The notes beneath the pieces were generated by a model. The model did no database searches and was not told where the DNA came from. It saw only the letters and a program-made list of their open reading frames with translations. The position numbers were made by a program, and so were the translations under genes. From an uncultured Flavobacteriaceae bacterium (GTDB taxonomy: Bacteria; Bacteroidota; Bacteroidia; Flavobacteriales; Flavobacteriaceae), in assembly GCA_947494565.1 (NCBI GenBank), contig CANLVG010000012.1, positions 62,001-126,000 on the forward strand: a stretch of 64,000 bases of DNA, read 5' to 3'. Positions 55,494 through 64,000 of this stretch are shown piece by piece (position 1 is the stretch's first letter; each line of letters opens with the position of its first letter).

Positions 55494-56939
55494 TCATTTT
55501 TTTAATTGATCTATTTTATCCGTCATAAACGGATTATAGTTATACGCATTATCCGTATTGAGCTGGATGGCCTTTTCATAGAACTGGAGGGCCCTTGCCA
55601 CATCACCCTTCTTTTCCAAACCTTCTGCATAACTCGCCAGCGCAACCCACCATTTTGAATTGACCTCGGCGTTCAGTTGGTATACCGAGCATGCTTCTTC
55701 GATATCATCTGACCGAAGAAAGGTATTCCCAATACTGTTGATATTCCATCTTAGGTTATCGAAATCATAGCTCGGGTCTTGTAGCCTTATTTGGTTATAC
55801 CATGTTTTTGCATCCGCATACTTTTTTTCAAGAACCAATTTCAAAATCTGTTGCTCAAGAATGGGGTCTGCATCTCCCTCCATTTGGAAAATGAGTTTTG
55901 AAAGATCATTGACAATGATATCATACCCCGGATGCTTATATCCATTTGACAATACAATAATGGTGAGGTCATCAGCTACAAACTTTCTAAATGCGGAAAG
56001 ATTACCCCCCGTAAATCCATAGGAGGTTTTACCACTGACCGCATAGCTGCCCCAACCATGTAAAAATTCATCTTCGCCATTTGCGAATTGAAATGGGGTC
56101 CACATCTGTAACTTGGTCTTCTCCCGGATCAGCTCCCCATTATTCAAGCGCCTATTCCAGGCTACAAATTCATTCAGCGAAATATTTAATCCATTTCCAG
56201 GGCGCCCCCGTTTCCCTACATTTATGGTATCCTTACGAAATTCATTCTTACTGGCATCATAGTAGTATCGGGTGGCCCTATTATGAATTTCTTCTCTTGA
56301 ATCAGAAGAGAAAAGCACCCCCTCCTTAGAAGCTGCAAACTGGTTTTTCAAGACATACGCATCAAAGGACAATCCCGTGGTTTTTTCGATTATTCGAGCA
56401 AGCAACCAATAATTGGTCTGGTTATAACGAAATTGATTCCCAGTTTGGAAATCCATTTTATCGTTGAACAATTCTTGCATCACTTCAGCATTGGATAGAT
56501 GGCGCGGATATCTCAAATCAGGCAAGCCTGAAGAATGGGTCAATAAATGTTTAACTCGGACTTGCTCCCAAGCCTCTGGCAGACTGTCAAAGTGCTTGGA
56601 GATTTTATCCTCAAGTGAGATCTTCCCCTTTTCAACCAGTTGAAATATTCCGGTCGCCGTAATCAACTTGGTGGTGGAAAATACCCTGAAAATAGTTTTA
56701 TCATCTACCGGCGACTCTTCTTCCAAAGTAGCGTTTCCTAGATAGTTCTCGTAAATGACATTTCCATCTTTTACCACCGCTACGGCCAATCCGGGAATAT
56801 GATGGATCTCCATAGCTGAACGCACGTATTCATCAAGGCTATTTTTCTTTTCAATGGTGAGGTTCCCATTCCGTTTTCCAGTACATGAACCAACTATCAG
56901 TAGTAATGAGATCAGTATCCCTACGCTCTTTGTTTTCAT
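55494..56939 (-). CDS. serine hydrolase lipoprotein of the beta-lactamase family
   Basis: A 481-residue exported lipoprotein (lipobox IVGSC, about residue 19) with a class C beta-lactamase/penicillin-binding-protein-like domain. Catalytic SxxK is STTK in FRVFSTTKLITATG (about residue 91), the Tyr motif is in FRYNQTNYWLLARIIE, and the third motif is GFTGG. The last 110 residues look helical with TPR-like repeats (VARALQFYEKAIQLNTDNAYN). Substrate unknown; peptidase or esterase. It lies downstream of the DUF4097 genes on the same strand, 92 bases away, and may belong to that unit. Confidence 0.88.
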   Translation of the reverse strand: MKTKSVGILISLLLIVGSCTGKRNGNLTIEKKNSLDEYVRSAMEIHHIPGLAVAVVKDGNVIYENYLGNATLEEESPVDDKTIFRVFSTTKLITATGIFQLVEKGKISLEDKISKHFDSLPEAWEQVRVKHLLTHSSGLPDLRYPRHLSNAEVMQELFNDKMDFQTGNQFRYNQTNYWLLARIIEKTTGLSFDAYVLKNQFAASKEGVLFSSDSREEIHNRATRYYYDASKNEFRKDTINVGKRGRPGNGLNISLNEFVAWNRRLNNGELIREKTKLQMWTPFQFANGEDEFLHGWGSYAVSGKTSYGFTGGNLSAFRKFVADDLTIIVLSNGYKHPGYDIIVNDLSKLIFQMEGDADPILEQQILKLVLEKKYADAKTWYNQIRLQDPSYDFDNLRWNINSIGNTFLRSDDIEEACSVYQLNAEVNSKWWVALASYAEGLEKKGDVARALQFYEKAIQLNTDNAYNYNPFMTDKIDQLKK

Positions 56940-57031
56940 TTTGCTTTGCTAAAAGGATATCATAGGATTCCAAGCGGATGTAGTCACATCCGCTATACAA
57001 TTGAATCCGATATGATTGGTTATGAAAAGTT

Positions 57032-57847
57032 TTAGTTGGATCGAATGATGATATCACCGTTGAATGTCTTGAACAACATTTCAGGGCCACCACCATTGAT
57101 CTTGCCACTCACCCACTGCTCTATTTCCACCTTGTAGGTACTCGACGATTTGTCGGTCTTGGCAATCGCCTTTTTCTTGTCGACCTGCATTTCGAAATCG
57201 GTAAAAATATCACCCTGTTCTGATTTCAGTTTCAAATCGGCCTTTGTTGAATTCGGAAAGGTGACATCAAGGTCGCCATTAAGGCTACTAAAAACCATGT
57301 TAGCATCATTGGTCACCGAAAGAAAATTCGCCTTGATATCTCCGTTGACCGTATCGGCCGAAGCGGATCCGCTGACATCTTGCATCGTAATCTCACCATT
57401 GACATTGCTGATCTCAAACTCCCCAGAAACTCCTTTAACATTGATATTACCTCTATTTACGGTCGCCAATTTAAGGGAGAACTCTTTCGGAACTTTTATC
57501 TCAAGGTTCGTGGTTTTATTCCACTGCTCATTAATGATTTGAACCACGTTGTTTTTTTCCTCACCGCCTATCTTCAAAGAACTATTTTGAATTCGTTTCA
57601 GCCCGTTCTTTTCCTTTTTATCATCTTTATAATGGGCCTTTCGATTTCCAAATGAAGCTTTGACAATAACTTCATTACCCTCATAAGAGATGACATCTAT
57701 TGAACCCGCCAATTGCGATACGATCAGTTTGCCCGGCTCATTGGGGCTACTCAATGGTATCGAAAACAACTCGACACTTTCTTCTTGAGCCGTGTTCAGT
57801 AACGGCAATATTAGCAATAGGATACTTAGTAGTTTTGTATGTTTCAT
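57032..57847 (-). CDS. DUF4097 exported protein (second of two)
   Basis: A 271-residue exported protein (signal peptide MKHTKLLSILLLILPLLNTAQ) of the DUF4097 family: short repeated beta strands with rungs such as VNGEITMQDVSGSASADTVNGDIKA and LNGDLDVTFPN, as in a beta-solenoid. It is similar in layout to the preceding gene product at 57918 and may come from a duplication. Function unknown. The gene sits in the operon headed by the ECF sigma factor; its place in the regulon is inferred from order alone. Confidence 0.82.
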   Translation of the reverse strand: MKHTKLLSILLLILPLLNTAQEESVELFSIPLSSPNEPGKLIVSQLAGSIDVISYEGNEVIVKASFGNRKAHYKDDKKEKNGLKRIQNSSLKIGGEEKNNVVQIINEQWNKTTNLEIKVPKEFSLKLATVNRGNINVKGVSGEFEISNVNGEITMQDVSGSASADTVNGDIKANFLSVTNDANMVFSSLNGDLDVTFPNSTKADLKLKSEQGDIFTDFEMQVDKKKAIAKTDKSSSTYKVEIEQWVSGKINGGGPEMLFKTFNGDIIIRSN

Positions 57848-57917
57848 AATTCTTCTCTTTATTTTTTACCCCTGCCCAACGACAGTTATAGCGCAAAGGG
57901 TATTTTTTGTAAGGGTT

Positions 57918-58787
57918 TTATATTTTTTTAAGGATCACATTCCCGTTCAAGGTTTCAAAATCAAACGACAGGCCACCATTGCCAATTTGGACCACGGGTT
58001 TTGATTCATATTTGTACTTGGCATTTTTCTTTTGACCAGATTCGTTCTTCGTAGTTTTCGCATACTGTTTTGTAATATCAAAATCAGTAAACAACTCGCC
58101 GTTCATGCTTTTGAAAGCGATATCAGCCGACAGGTCTTTTTGATAGGTGATATTGATATCACCATTTAGCGAATAATACGTGGAAGTCGATGTCGGATTA
58201 TCAGCATATGAAATGTTCACTTCCCCATTGATACAATGTACTTTTGTCTGTCCGGCAACATCCAAGAGATCGATACCACCATTGATATTGTTTGCTTCGA
58301 TATGACTGCCTCTCGTATTTTTGACCAACACCTCTCCATCATTGATAGCACCTACCTTCAGGTTGGTCCTTCTTGGCATTTTTACTTTAAAATTCAAGGT
58401 GTGTTCGTATGGGGATTCTTCCCAACGATTGCAATCAATGTTTGTGAATCGCCCATCCCTATAATGCATGTTTGGCACATCAGGATAAACAATAATCTTA
58501 TCTCCTTGATTGATGACCTTTATTCCGATTTCCTTTTTACCAAGCTCCAGATTAGTGGTACTCCCTGCGCTAATGGTCTTTTCTACCGATACCAAAACCG
58601 TATTGCCCTCATAACCTTCTACCGTAATAGAACCGTTCAGGTTTTGAACTTCAAGCATTCGCTCTTCAACTGACCCTTCATAGGACAACTCTTTTTTAAT
58701 GGTTTCCTTAAACTCTTTCCGTTGTGCGTTTGCACATTGTATCGCCAATGAACCCGCCAATGCAATACATACTGCTACTCTTTTCAT
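57918..58787 (-). CDS. DUF4097 exported protein (first of two)
   Basis: A 289-residue protein with a signal peptide (MKRVAVCIALAGSLAIQCANAQ) and the DUF4097 solenoid pattern: VQNLNGSITVEGYEGNTVLVSVEKTI, then rungs INGGIDLLDVAGQTKVHCINGEVNIS and LNGDINITYQKDLSAD. The C-terminal strand ends GGLSFDFETLNGNVILKKI, as its sister does with FKTFNGDIIIRSN. It follows the anti-sigma gene by 54 bases and precedes the second copy by 70. Its job in the envelope is unknown. Confidence 0.82.
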   Translation of the reverse strand: MKRVAVCIALAGSLAIQCANAQRKEFKETIKKELSYEGSVEERMLEVQNLNGSITVEGYEGNTVLVSVEKTISAGSTTNLELGKKEIGIKVINQGDKIIVYPDVPNMHYRDGRFTNIDCNRWEESPYEHTLNFKVKMPRRTNLKVGAINDGEVLVKNTRGSHIEANNINGGIDLLDVAGQTKVHCINGEVNISYADNPTSTSTYYSLNGDINITYQKDLSADIAFKSMNGELFTDFDITKQYAKTTKNESGQKKNAKYKYESKPVVQIGNGGLSFDFETLNGNVILKKI

Positions 58788-58841
58788 TTGATTTTGATTA
58801 ATTGATTGATGAATAAACTCACCCTAAAAAGGGCTTACTGA

Positions 58842-59651
58842 TTATATAATTGATTTAATCGATGTTTCTAGTTTTTGCTTTACCGAAGTGTCAAGCTCTT
58901 TGCTTCGAATTAAGGTCTTGAAGGGCTCGATAGACTTTTTTTCTTGCAGTGCTACCATCAGGTTCGCCAGGGTCACCTGTACGATAGGAGAATCTTGTTT
59001 TACGATAGACTGCACCAAACCTTCACGAACGGTCGGGTTTTCAAGGTAATTGGTAAGTGACTCAATAGCCGCTAAGCGTACATTGACATTGGTATCATTG
59101 TTAAGGGTCTGCAATAGCGCACCAATGACCTTATCATCTACTTTTTTGATTTTATTCACCTCACTGATACCCTGCAACCGTTTGTTGGCAGATGGTTGAT
59201 CCAATAAGGTCAAGACCAATTGCTCCCTAACATTTTCCGTGTCCGAGTCACTGGCCATTTGCGTTTGGTTCACTGGATTCGGATTCGCAGTACCTTCATT
59301 AAAAAAATAACCTAGGCTCAACCCCATTACCAGCAACAACATTCCGTAAGCCACTTGGGGTCTCCATAAAATTTCGGCCAATGATGACAACCAACTGAGG
59401 GGTTTTCGCCCTGTACTTTCCGTTTTCTCTATTTCGCTATGTAGCATTGTAAAGAAGCGATCGTCCATTTTTTCAGAGGGTTCGGCCATATACATCCCAT
59501 CCAATTGTCCCCAGGTTTCATTCAGTTTTTCAAACTGCTCTTTATACATCGGATGCTCATGGAGGAAATCTTCAAACTCCTTTCTTTCGACCTCCTCTAA
59601 ACTGTCGGAGACATACTCCATCATCCATATGTCGAACTGTTCTTGTTCCAT
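58842..59651 (-). CDS. putative anti-sigma factor with HEAT repeats
   Basis: A 269-residue protein starting 3 bases after the sigma gene. The N-terminal cytosolic part (MEYVSDSLEEVERKEFEDFLHEHPMYKEQFEKL) resembles anti-sigma N-termini but lacks the zinc-binding HxxxCxxC. A single membrane helix lies at about 96-116. The periplasmic part (about 135-269) consists of helical HEAT-like repeats (NVNVRLAAIESLTNYLENPTVREGLVQS, PIVQVTLANLMVALQEKKSIEPF). By position and topology it should hold the sigma factor and sense the envelope through its repeats; direct proof is lacking. Confidence 0.75.
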   Translation of the reverse strand: MEQEQFDIWMMEYVSDSLEEVERKEFEDFLHEHPMYKEQFEKLNETWGQLDGMYMAEPSEKMDDRFFTMLHSEIEKTESTGRKPLSWLSSLAEILWRPQVAYGMLLLVMGLSLGYFFNEGTANPNPVNQTQMASDSDTENVREQLVLTLLDQPSANKRLQGISEVNKIKKVDDKVIGALLQTLNNDTNVNVRLAAIESLTNYLENPTVREGLVQSIVKQDSPIVQVTLANLMVALQEKKSIEPFKTLIRSKELDTSVKQKLETSIKSII

Positions 59652-59654
59652 AGT

Positions 59655-60209
59655 CTATTTTGTTTCCAATTGTAGAAAAATATTCCGTAAATCGTTTAAT
59701 GCCCTATGGGCCTTCACTTTCGCTGCTCCTTCGCTGCACCCTAATATTTGACCTATCTCACTATACTTTATTCCCTTGTACTTACTTAGAATCAACACCT
59801 CTCTCTTTTCAGGAGACAAGTGCTTCATGGCCTGATTCAGTTGGGCAACTTCATCGTTCTTATTCATTTTAACATTTAATCCTGACTCATCTTCCAATTT
59901 GAACGCCACCGACGAAAGTTCTTTCTGATGAATTTCCTGCTTGTTTTTTTTGTAATAATCGTAATTCACGTTTCTAGCCGTGCGGAACATCCATGCCGCA
60001 AAAGAACCTTCACCTGTAAACGTATGTCTATACTTCAACAAGCGCACGAACACATTCTGCACCAAGTCTTCACTTAGGGAAGCGTTATGGTTCATATTGT
60101 AAAAGAAGCCAAACAATCGTTTTTTATGGCGTTCATACAGCAATCCAAGTTTATCAAGATCTCCTGATTTAACTTTTAGCATTAATACGTTGTCGGTCAG
60201 TTGGTGCAT
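59655..60209 (-). CDS. ECF-type RNA polymerase sigma factor
   Basis: A 184-residue sigma-70 family factor. Region 2: DLVQNVFVRLLKYRHTF and GSFAAWMFRTARNVNYDYYKK (promoter -10 and polymerase binding). Region 4: LSPEKREVLILSKYKGIKYSEIGQILGCSEGAAKVKAHRALNDLR, a helix-turn-helix for the -35. No region 3, as in ECF sigmas. It opens a minus-strand unit with an anti-sigma, two DUF4097 proteins and perhaps a serine hydrolase. Its upstream region has no clear promoter box. Confidence 0.92.
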   Translation of the reverse strand: MHQLTDNVLMLKVKSGDLDKLGLLYERHKKRLFGFFYNMNHNASLSEDLVQNVFVRLLKYRHTFTGEGSFAAWMFRTARNVNYDYYKKNKQEIHQKELSSVAFKLEDESGLNVKMNKNDEVAQLNQAMKHLSPEKREVLILSKYKGIKYSEIGQILGCSEGAAKVKAHRALNDLRNIFLQLETK

Positions 60210-60287
60210 TTTCGCTTTCAGTGCTTCAATAGGGTTAACCGTGATTTTTGGGAAAGGTTACAAAAAAATTGAAATTTCTTTTAAGGT

Positions 60288-60318
60288 AAAAAAAAAACGC
60301 CGCCCAAGAGGCAGCGTT
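60288..60318 (-). terminator. terminator of the M61 peptidase gene
   Basis: Minus-strand hairpin AACGC-T-GCC / GGC-G-GCGTT with one mismatch inside and a five-base loop, followed by a run of T (ten A on the plus strand at 60288-60297). It is 24 bases beyond the M61 stop. Confidence 0.85.
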
Positions 60319-60341
60319 TATCTTAATGGATCTTGGTAGAA

Positions 60342-62213
60342 TCACCCTCTCATCCAGGCTTCTCGTAGCTTCGCCTGTCCATCATTGGTGCCCTCCTTTA
60401 CCATAATCGTTTGTGCATTCAAAAGTGGAGTTCCAACTTTTCCTTCGATAGCGATCTCCTTATCACCACGTTCTACGGTCATGTTGATTTCCGTTTCGGG
60501 GCTCCACCCAAAACTTTGTCCAATAATCGGTCGTATAGCTTCCAAATCGATGGTCGTACCGTTTATGGATTTGATGATATCGCCTCCCTGAACACCCAAT
60601 TCGTTAAAAAAACTATTCAACTCAATGCCTTTTCGCACAAAAATAGCATTGTCATTTGCTTGGTCAACATCGATAAAGGGTACATCACCATCCAAAAAAT
60701 AACCGGTCTGTTTTTCGACTGCCTTCGTTTCAAGTCCAACTTTACCCAAATAGGTATTGTAATCGATCGGAGTATCACCAATAACATGCGTATCAAAAAA
60801 AGCACGTATTTCAGGATAGGTCATCGTTACGATTTCGTCAATCAATTCATCGTCTTTGAACGGCGTCATATCGCCGTACTTTTTGGAGAGCTCTTTCATT
60901 AGCCAAAGCACTCCCTTCTCACCACCACTCAATTCACGTAAGGCGATATCCAAGCACATATTGATCAGTGCACCTTTTTCATAAACGTTGGCATAGTTTT
61001 CTTTATATGGCTCTTCCAATATATTTTTACTCATGATCGTGAAAGACATCTCATCATCATAGCCTTTGGCGTTGTTGACCTTTCCCATAATACGCCCGTA
61101 GAATTCCGTCTCATCGATCAACCCCTGCTGAATTTGAAAAAGGTTGGCGAAGTACTCGGTCGTTCCCTCATACATCCAAAGATGCTGTGACATTTTCGGA
61201 TCATTGAAATCAAAGTATTGCACTTCCTCCGAATGCACGTTCAAAGGTGTGACAATGTGAAAGAATTCATGTGAGACCACATCGACCATTGCCTGCTCCA
61301 AGGCTTCCTTTTCCATAACCTCTGGCAGCACTACTACCGTTGAAGTATGATGTTCCAACGCTCCAAAACCGTTGGCATCGTCATCACCCATTTCCGATAA
61401 ATACAATAGAATGTTATACTCTTTGGTTCCATCAATATCGCCTAAAAACGTTTTTTGGGCCCCCATCATTTTTTCCATACGCGCTCGAAGACTAGCGGCC
61501 GTATACGCTCCATTTGGTGAGTAGACACTCAGCGTCACTGAAATATCGTTGATCTGAAATGTTTCTCCATCGGTCTTAGCGTAAAGCATCGGATTATCTA
61601 TTACTTCGAAATAACGATTGGCCAAAAAGGTCTCGGTAGTACGGTTTTCTTGCTCAACGGCCTTTTCTTTAAGTGAAGTAGTCGATTTTAAAGCCTCAGG
61701 CTTTGTTACAGTCAGCTCGTATGGCACCTCTTTCAGTCCCTCAAAATAACCGACGAATCCGTGAAGGTTCAATACGAAATTCTCACCGGCCAGAATATTG
61801 GTACCCGCTGGCGAAAAAACAGCTTCGTCTTGTTCTCCTTCGCTATCATAGGTATCGTTGACCCAATAGGTAACTTTATCCAGACGTCTCGCATTGGTGA
61901 TCTTCCACGTGTTGGCATCGGTCTTAGCAACCGCCAGATCATTACCCTCCGCATCAAGGGCCTTCAAGCCTTCGATATACTTTCCGTAGTCATCCGTGCT
62001 ATATGTTCCCGGAACGGTTTTAGGAATTAAAAAAGAAATCTCTTCGGAAGTAAAAGCCTCCGGATCCACCGTGACCATTACTTTATCATCTTTCACATTG
62101 AGCAAATCGATTTGAACCAATACCGGGGCCTTTTCAGCCGTCAACAAAGCTTTATTGGAGCCGCAACCGTATATAAAGACACCTAGCACAAAAGCTACTA
62201 CTATTTTTCTCAT
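60342..62213 (-). CDS. M61 family peptidase with PDZ domain (lipoprotein)
   Basis: A 623-residue exported lipoprotein (MRKIVVAFVLGVFIYGC, lipobox FIYGC) of the glycyl-aminopeptidase M61 type. I start at ATG 62213; an ATG at 62219 adds two residues, and the frame is open to 62246. Zinc motif HEFFH at about 315-319 in VVSHEFFHIVTPLNVHSEEV, third ligand in WMYEGTTEYFA. C-terminal PDZ domain (FFNELGVQGGDIIKSINGTTID, about 535-600). Likely a periplasmic or surface aminopeptidase. A terminator at 60288 shows that it is separate from the sigma operon downstream. Confidence 0.9.
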   Translation of the reverse strand: MRKIVVAFVLGVFIYGCGSNKALLTAEKAPVLVQIDLLNVKDDKVMVTVDPEAFTSEEISFLIPKTVPGTYSTDDYGKYIEGLKALDAEGNDLAVAKTDANTWKITNARRLDKVTYWVNDTYDSEGEQDEAVFSPAGTNILAGENFVLNLHGFVGYFEGLKEVPYELTVTKPEALKSTTSLKEKAVEQENRTTETFLANRYFEVIDNPMLYAKTDGETFQINDISVTLSVYSPNGAYTAASLRARMEKMMGAQKTFLGDIDGTKEYNILLYLSEMGDDDANGFGALEHHTSTVVVLPEVMEKEALEQAMVDVVSHEFFHIVTPLNVHSEEVQYFDFNDPKMSQHLWMYEGTTEYFANLFQIQQGLIDETEFYGRIMGKVNNAKGYDDEMSFTIMSKNILEEPYKENYANVYEKGALINMCLDIALRELSGGEKGVLWLMKELSKKYGDMTPFKDDELIDEIVTMTYPEIRAFFDTHVIGDTPIDYNTYLGKVGLETKAVEKQTGYFLDGDVPFIDVDQANDNAIFVRKGIELNSFFNELGVQGGDIIKSINGTTIDLEAIRPIIGQSFGWSPETEINMTVERGDKEIAIEGKVGTPLLNAQTIMVKEGTNDGQAKLREAWMRG

Positions 62214-62360
62214 TACCATTCTTTTGTAGTTTATGAAACGCCCCATTTTAATTAGAGCCCTGCAAGATTATAAAATATTCAGAAGACCGCAGTACTAGTT
62301 AGGAAATAATTAAGGCCTGTACGCTAAGGAAATGAAAGGCGAATGCTAATAATTTTTGAT

Positions 62361-62368
62361 TATTTTTG
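62361..62368 (+). promoter_or_regulatory. putative -7 element of pyrH-frr
   Basis: TATTTTTG matches TAnnTTTG, 20 bases before the pyrH ATG. No -33 element at standard spacing, so the call rests on the -7 box and position. Confidence 0.4.
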
Positions 62369-62387
62369 CCTCAAACTATCGCAAAAT

Positions 62388-63095
62388 ATGCAATACAAAC
62401 GAATACTCTTGAAACTCAGTGGCGAAGCGCTTATGGGTGAAAAGCAATACGGAATAGACTCGAAAAGGCTTTCAGAATACGCAGAGGAAATAAAGCTAGT
62501 CGTTGATAAGGGTATTCAAGTTGCAATTGTTATTGGAGGGGGAAACATCTTCCGCGGCATGTCAGGAGTAGAAACGGGCGTCGATCGTGTTCAAGGAGAC
62601 CATATGGGGATGCTGGCCACGGTAATCAACGGCTTGGCACTGCAAAGTGCGCTAGAATTAAAAGGTGTGGAGACCCGATTACAATCTGCAATAAAAATCA
62701 ACGAGGTGGCCGAGCCTTTTATAAGACGGCGTGCTATTCGCCATCTTGAAAAAGGAAGGGTAGTCATTTTCGGCGGTGGTACGGGAAATCCATATTTCAC
62801 CACTGATTCAGCTGCCGTTTTACGTGCTATTGAAATAGAGTCGGATGTCATTTTAAAAGGAACCCGCGTAGACGGCATTTATACTTCGGATCCCGAAAAA
62901 GACTCCAGTGCCACTAAATTTGACACCATCACTTTCAACGATGTCTTGCGAAAAGGATTGAAGGTAATGGATACCACAGCGTTCACCTTAAGTCAGGAAA
63001 ACGAACTTCCTATTGTGGTCTTCGATATGAATAAAAAAGGAAATCTGCTGAAGATAGTAGACGGTCAAAATATAGGCACGGTAGTCAATCTCTAA
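62388..63095 (+). CDS. pyrH: UMP kinase
   Basis: Phosphorylates UMP to UDP in pyrimidine synthesis; cytosolic hexamer. Start ATG 62388 ([24 protein letters not shown]) gives the family's length of 235 residues; the frame extends 15 codons upstream but without similarity. Segments: [58 protein letters not shown] and [17 protein letters not shown]. It is 62 bases before frr, its usual neighbour. Confidence 0.97.
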   Translation: MQYKRILLKLSGEALMGEKQYGIDSKRLSEYAEEIKLVVDKGIQVAIVIGGGNIFRGMSGVETGVDRVQGDHMGMLATVINGLALQSALELKGVETRLQSAIKINEVAEPFIRRRAIRHLEKGRVVIFGGGTGNPYFTTDSAAVLRAIEIESDVILKGTRVDGIYTSDPEKDSSATKFDTITFNDVLRKGLKVMDTTAFTLSQENELPIVVFDMNKKGNLLKIVDGQNIGTVVNL

Positions 63096-63157
63096 GCCCG
63101 TTGGTTACTCTCCCGGTTTTGGTACGATTTATGTTCAAACTGTTTTAAATTAAAATT

Positions 63158-63712
63158 ATGAACGAAGAAGTAAAATTCATTTTAGATGCGGCTAAAGAAA
63201 GTATGGATGCCGCGATTGTTCATTTGGAAAAAGAATTTATGAAAATACGTGCGGGCAAGGCCAGTCCGGCGATGCTTTCCAATGTAATGGTCGAATATTA
63301 CGGCTCTCAGACACCTTTGTCGCAAGTAGCCAATATCAATACCCCTGACGCACGTACCATTTCGGTTCAGCCCTGGGAAAAGAATATGCTACAAGAAATA
63401 GAGAAAGCGATCATGATTGCCAACTTAGGCTTCAACCCTATGAATAATGGTGATTTCGTCATCATCAACGTACCCCCTTTGACAGAAGAAAGAAGAAGGG
63501 ATCTGGTCAAGCAAGCAAAAAGTGAAGCGGAAGATGCAAAGGTCAGCGTGCGAACGGCACGGCAAGACGCCAATAAGGAGATTCGAGATTTGGACATTTC
63601 GGAGGATTTGGAAAAAAACGCGGAAACCGATGTACAGGAATTAACCGACGTTTATACCAAAAAAATAGACGCTTTCCTGGATAAGAAAGAGGTGGAAATC
63701 ATGAAAGTATAA
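63158..63712 (+). CDS. frr: ribosome recycling factor
   Basis: Splits the post-termination ribosome with EF-G. 184 residues, two-domain layout: long helical domain with FMKIRAGKASPAMLSNVMVEYYG, a beta domain with PWEKNMLQEIEKAIMIANLGFNP, and a C-terminal helix (EIRDLDISEDLEKNAETDVQELTDVYTKKIDAFLDKKEVEIMKV). The neighbour order pyrH-frr is standard in many bacteria. Closed by the terminator at 63733. Confidence 0.97.
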   Translation: MNEEVKFILDAAKESMDAAIVHLEKEFMKIRAGKASPAMLSNVMVEYYGSQTPLSQVANINTPDARTISVQPWEKNMLQEIEKAIMIANLGFNPMNNGDFVIINVPPLTEERRRDLVKQAKSEAEDAKVSVRTARQDANKEIRDLDISEDLEKNAETDVQELTDVYTKKIDAFLDKKEVEIMKV

Positions 63713-63732
63713 AAAACTATAGCCCTAGCTGA

Positions 63733-63759
63733 AAAAAGCGACCCTTTCGGTCGCTTTTT
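63733..63759. terminator. bidirectional terminator after frr
   Basis: Perfect 11-bp stem AAAAAGCGACC / GGTCGCTTTTT with loop CTTTC and T/A runs on both sides, 20 bases after the frr stop. Confidence 0.93.
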
Positions 63760-63834
63760 ATTTGCGCAAATTTCAGCTGTCAGGGAAACATGGATTTCAA
63801 GACGGCATTCTTAGGAACACAAATGATCATTCTC

Positions 63835-63842
63835 TACCTTTG
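63835..63842 (+). promoter_or_regulatory. putative -7 element of the MMPL transporter gene
   Basis: TACCTTTG, an exact TAnnTTTG match and identical to the box before the SPOR gene (29020), 17 bases before the ATG at 63860. Confidence 0.45.
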
Positions 63843-63859
63843 CCCACGATAAATTGAAA

Positions 63860-64000
63860 ATGGCAAAAAAATTACCACAGGGTTTTTGGGCTATCACAGC
63901 CCGAATCATACTGCGCAATAGGGTACTTATCCTATTGCTTCTCGCTGCTTTTACCGTATTCTTGGGACTGCAATGGGAAAATATGCGATTTTCCAATTCG
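63860..64000 (+). CDS. MMPL/RND family transporter (5' part only)
   Basis: The window ends 47 codons into this gene. The visible N-terminus reads MAKKLPQGFWAITARIILRN, then a membrane helix RVLILLLLAAFTVFLGLQ and ENMRFSNS, the usual opening of an RND-superfamily protein of the MMPL type (lipid or hydrophobic-compound exporter). The rest is outside the window, so the identification rests on the N-terminus and on the position after frr. Confidence 0.6.
   Translation, partial: MAKKLPQGFWAITARIILRNRVLILLLLAAFTVFLGLQWENMRFSNS

Noticed and set aside
1-64000. CRISPR arrays, transposases, prophage or restriction/defence genes.
   Set aside because: No repeat-spacer periodicity and no DDE, tyrosine/serine recombinase or defence motif was seen in the reading frames on either strand.

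Overview
The window is chromosomal DNA of a marine-type member of the Bacteroidota, most likely family Flavobacteriaceae (Maribacter/Zobellia/Muricauda-like). The evidence is type IX secretion (T9SS) C-terminal sorting domains, a TonB-dependent receptor next to a DUF4249 lipoprotein, the alternative complex III gene order actABCDEF-ctaCD, promoters of the Bacteroidota type (TTTG/TTG, about 19 nt, TAnnTTTG), a DUF2723 membrane protein and DUF4097/DUF2807 proteins. No insertion sequence, prophage, CRISPR array, rRNA operon or replication origin is visible. The gene content is mostly core genome with some accessory genes between.

Layout. 1-16 kb: partial queG (left edge); a NatAB-like ABC exporter; a vanadium-haloperoxidase-like lipoprotein with an AraC regulator; a cytochrome P450 overlapping ruvB; divergently pckA (PEP carboxykinase) with a strong terminator; an acyl-CoA oxidase-like enzyme; and a 1207-residue secreted beta-helix protein carrying two almost identical DNRLRE/CBM96-like modules. 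16-29 kb: a DUF2807 protein, then a minus-strand respiratory operon, actA-B-C-D-E-F-ctaC-ctaD, with a bidirectional hairpin at its end. It encodes a quinol:cytochrome c oxidoreductase and an A1-type cytochrome oxidase, forming one electron path from quinol to oxygen. 29-34 kb: a SPOR protein and the rimP-nusA-infB operon with a good promoter and a structured leader. 34-47 kb: a cation:proton antiporter, a PH-domain protein, a DinB protein, tRNA-Gln(TTG), a large DUF2723 protein, a thioredoxin-fold protein without cysteines, a metallophosphoesterase, cutC, an exported glycosylasparaginase and polA. 47-52 kb: a protein that is only a signal peptide plus T9SS tail, the TonB receptor/DUF4249 pair and a small lipoprotein. 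52-55.5 kb: rplM-rpsI, then rpsB-tsf, with a well-formed hairpin in front of rpsB. 55.5-62 kb: a serine hydrolase and an ECF sigma / HEAT-repeat anti-sigma / two DUF4097 operon, then an M61 peptidase. 62-64 kb: pyrH, frr and the start of an MMPL/RND transporter.

The most interesting signals are in the non-coding and fusion layers. They are the three-tier hairpin directly upstream of rpsB, the hairpins and attenuator-like U-tract stem in the rimP-nusA-infB leader, the same helix-hairpin-helix tail on two unrelated proteins (ActC and ribosomal protein S2), the thioredoxin-fold protein with NDQS in place of CGPC, the G8 tracts inside duplicated modules of the T9SS protein, and the sigma/anti-sigma/DUF4097 cluster. 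I found no convincing new defence or mobile system. All functional names come from motifs read by eye; no database search was run.
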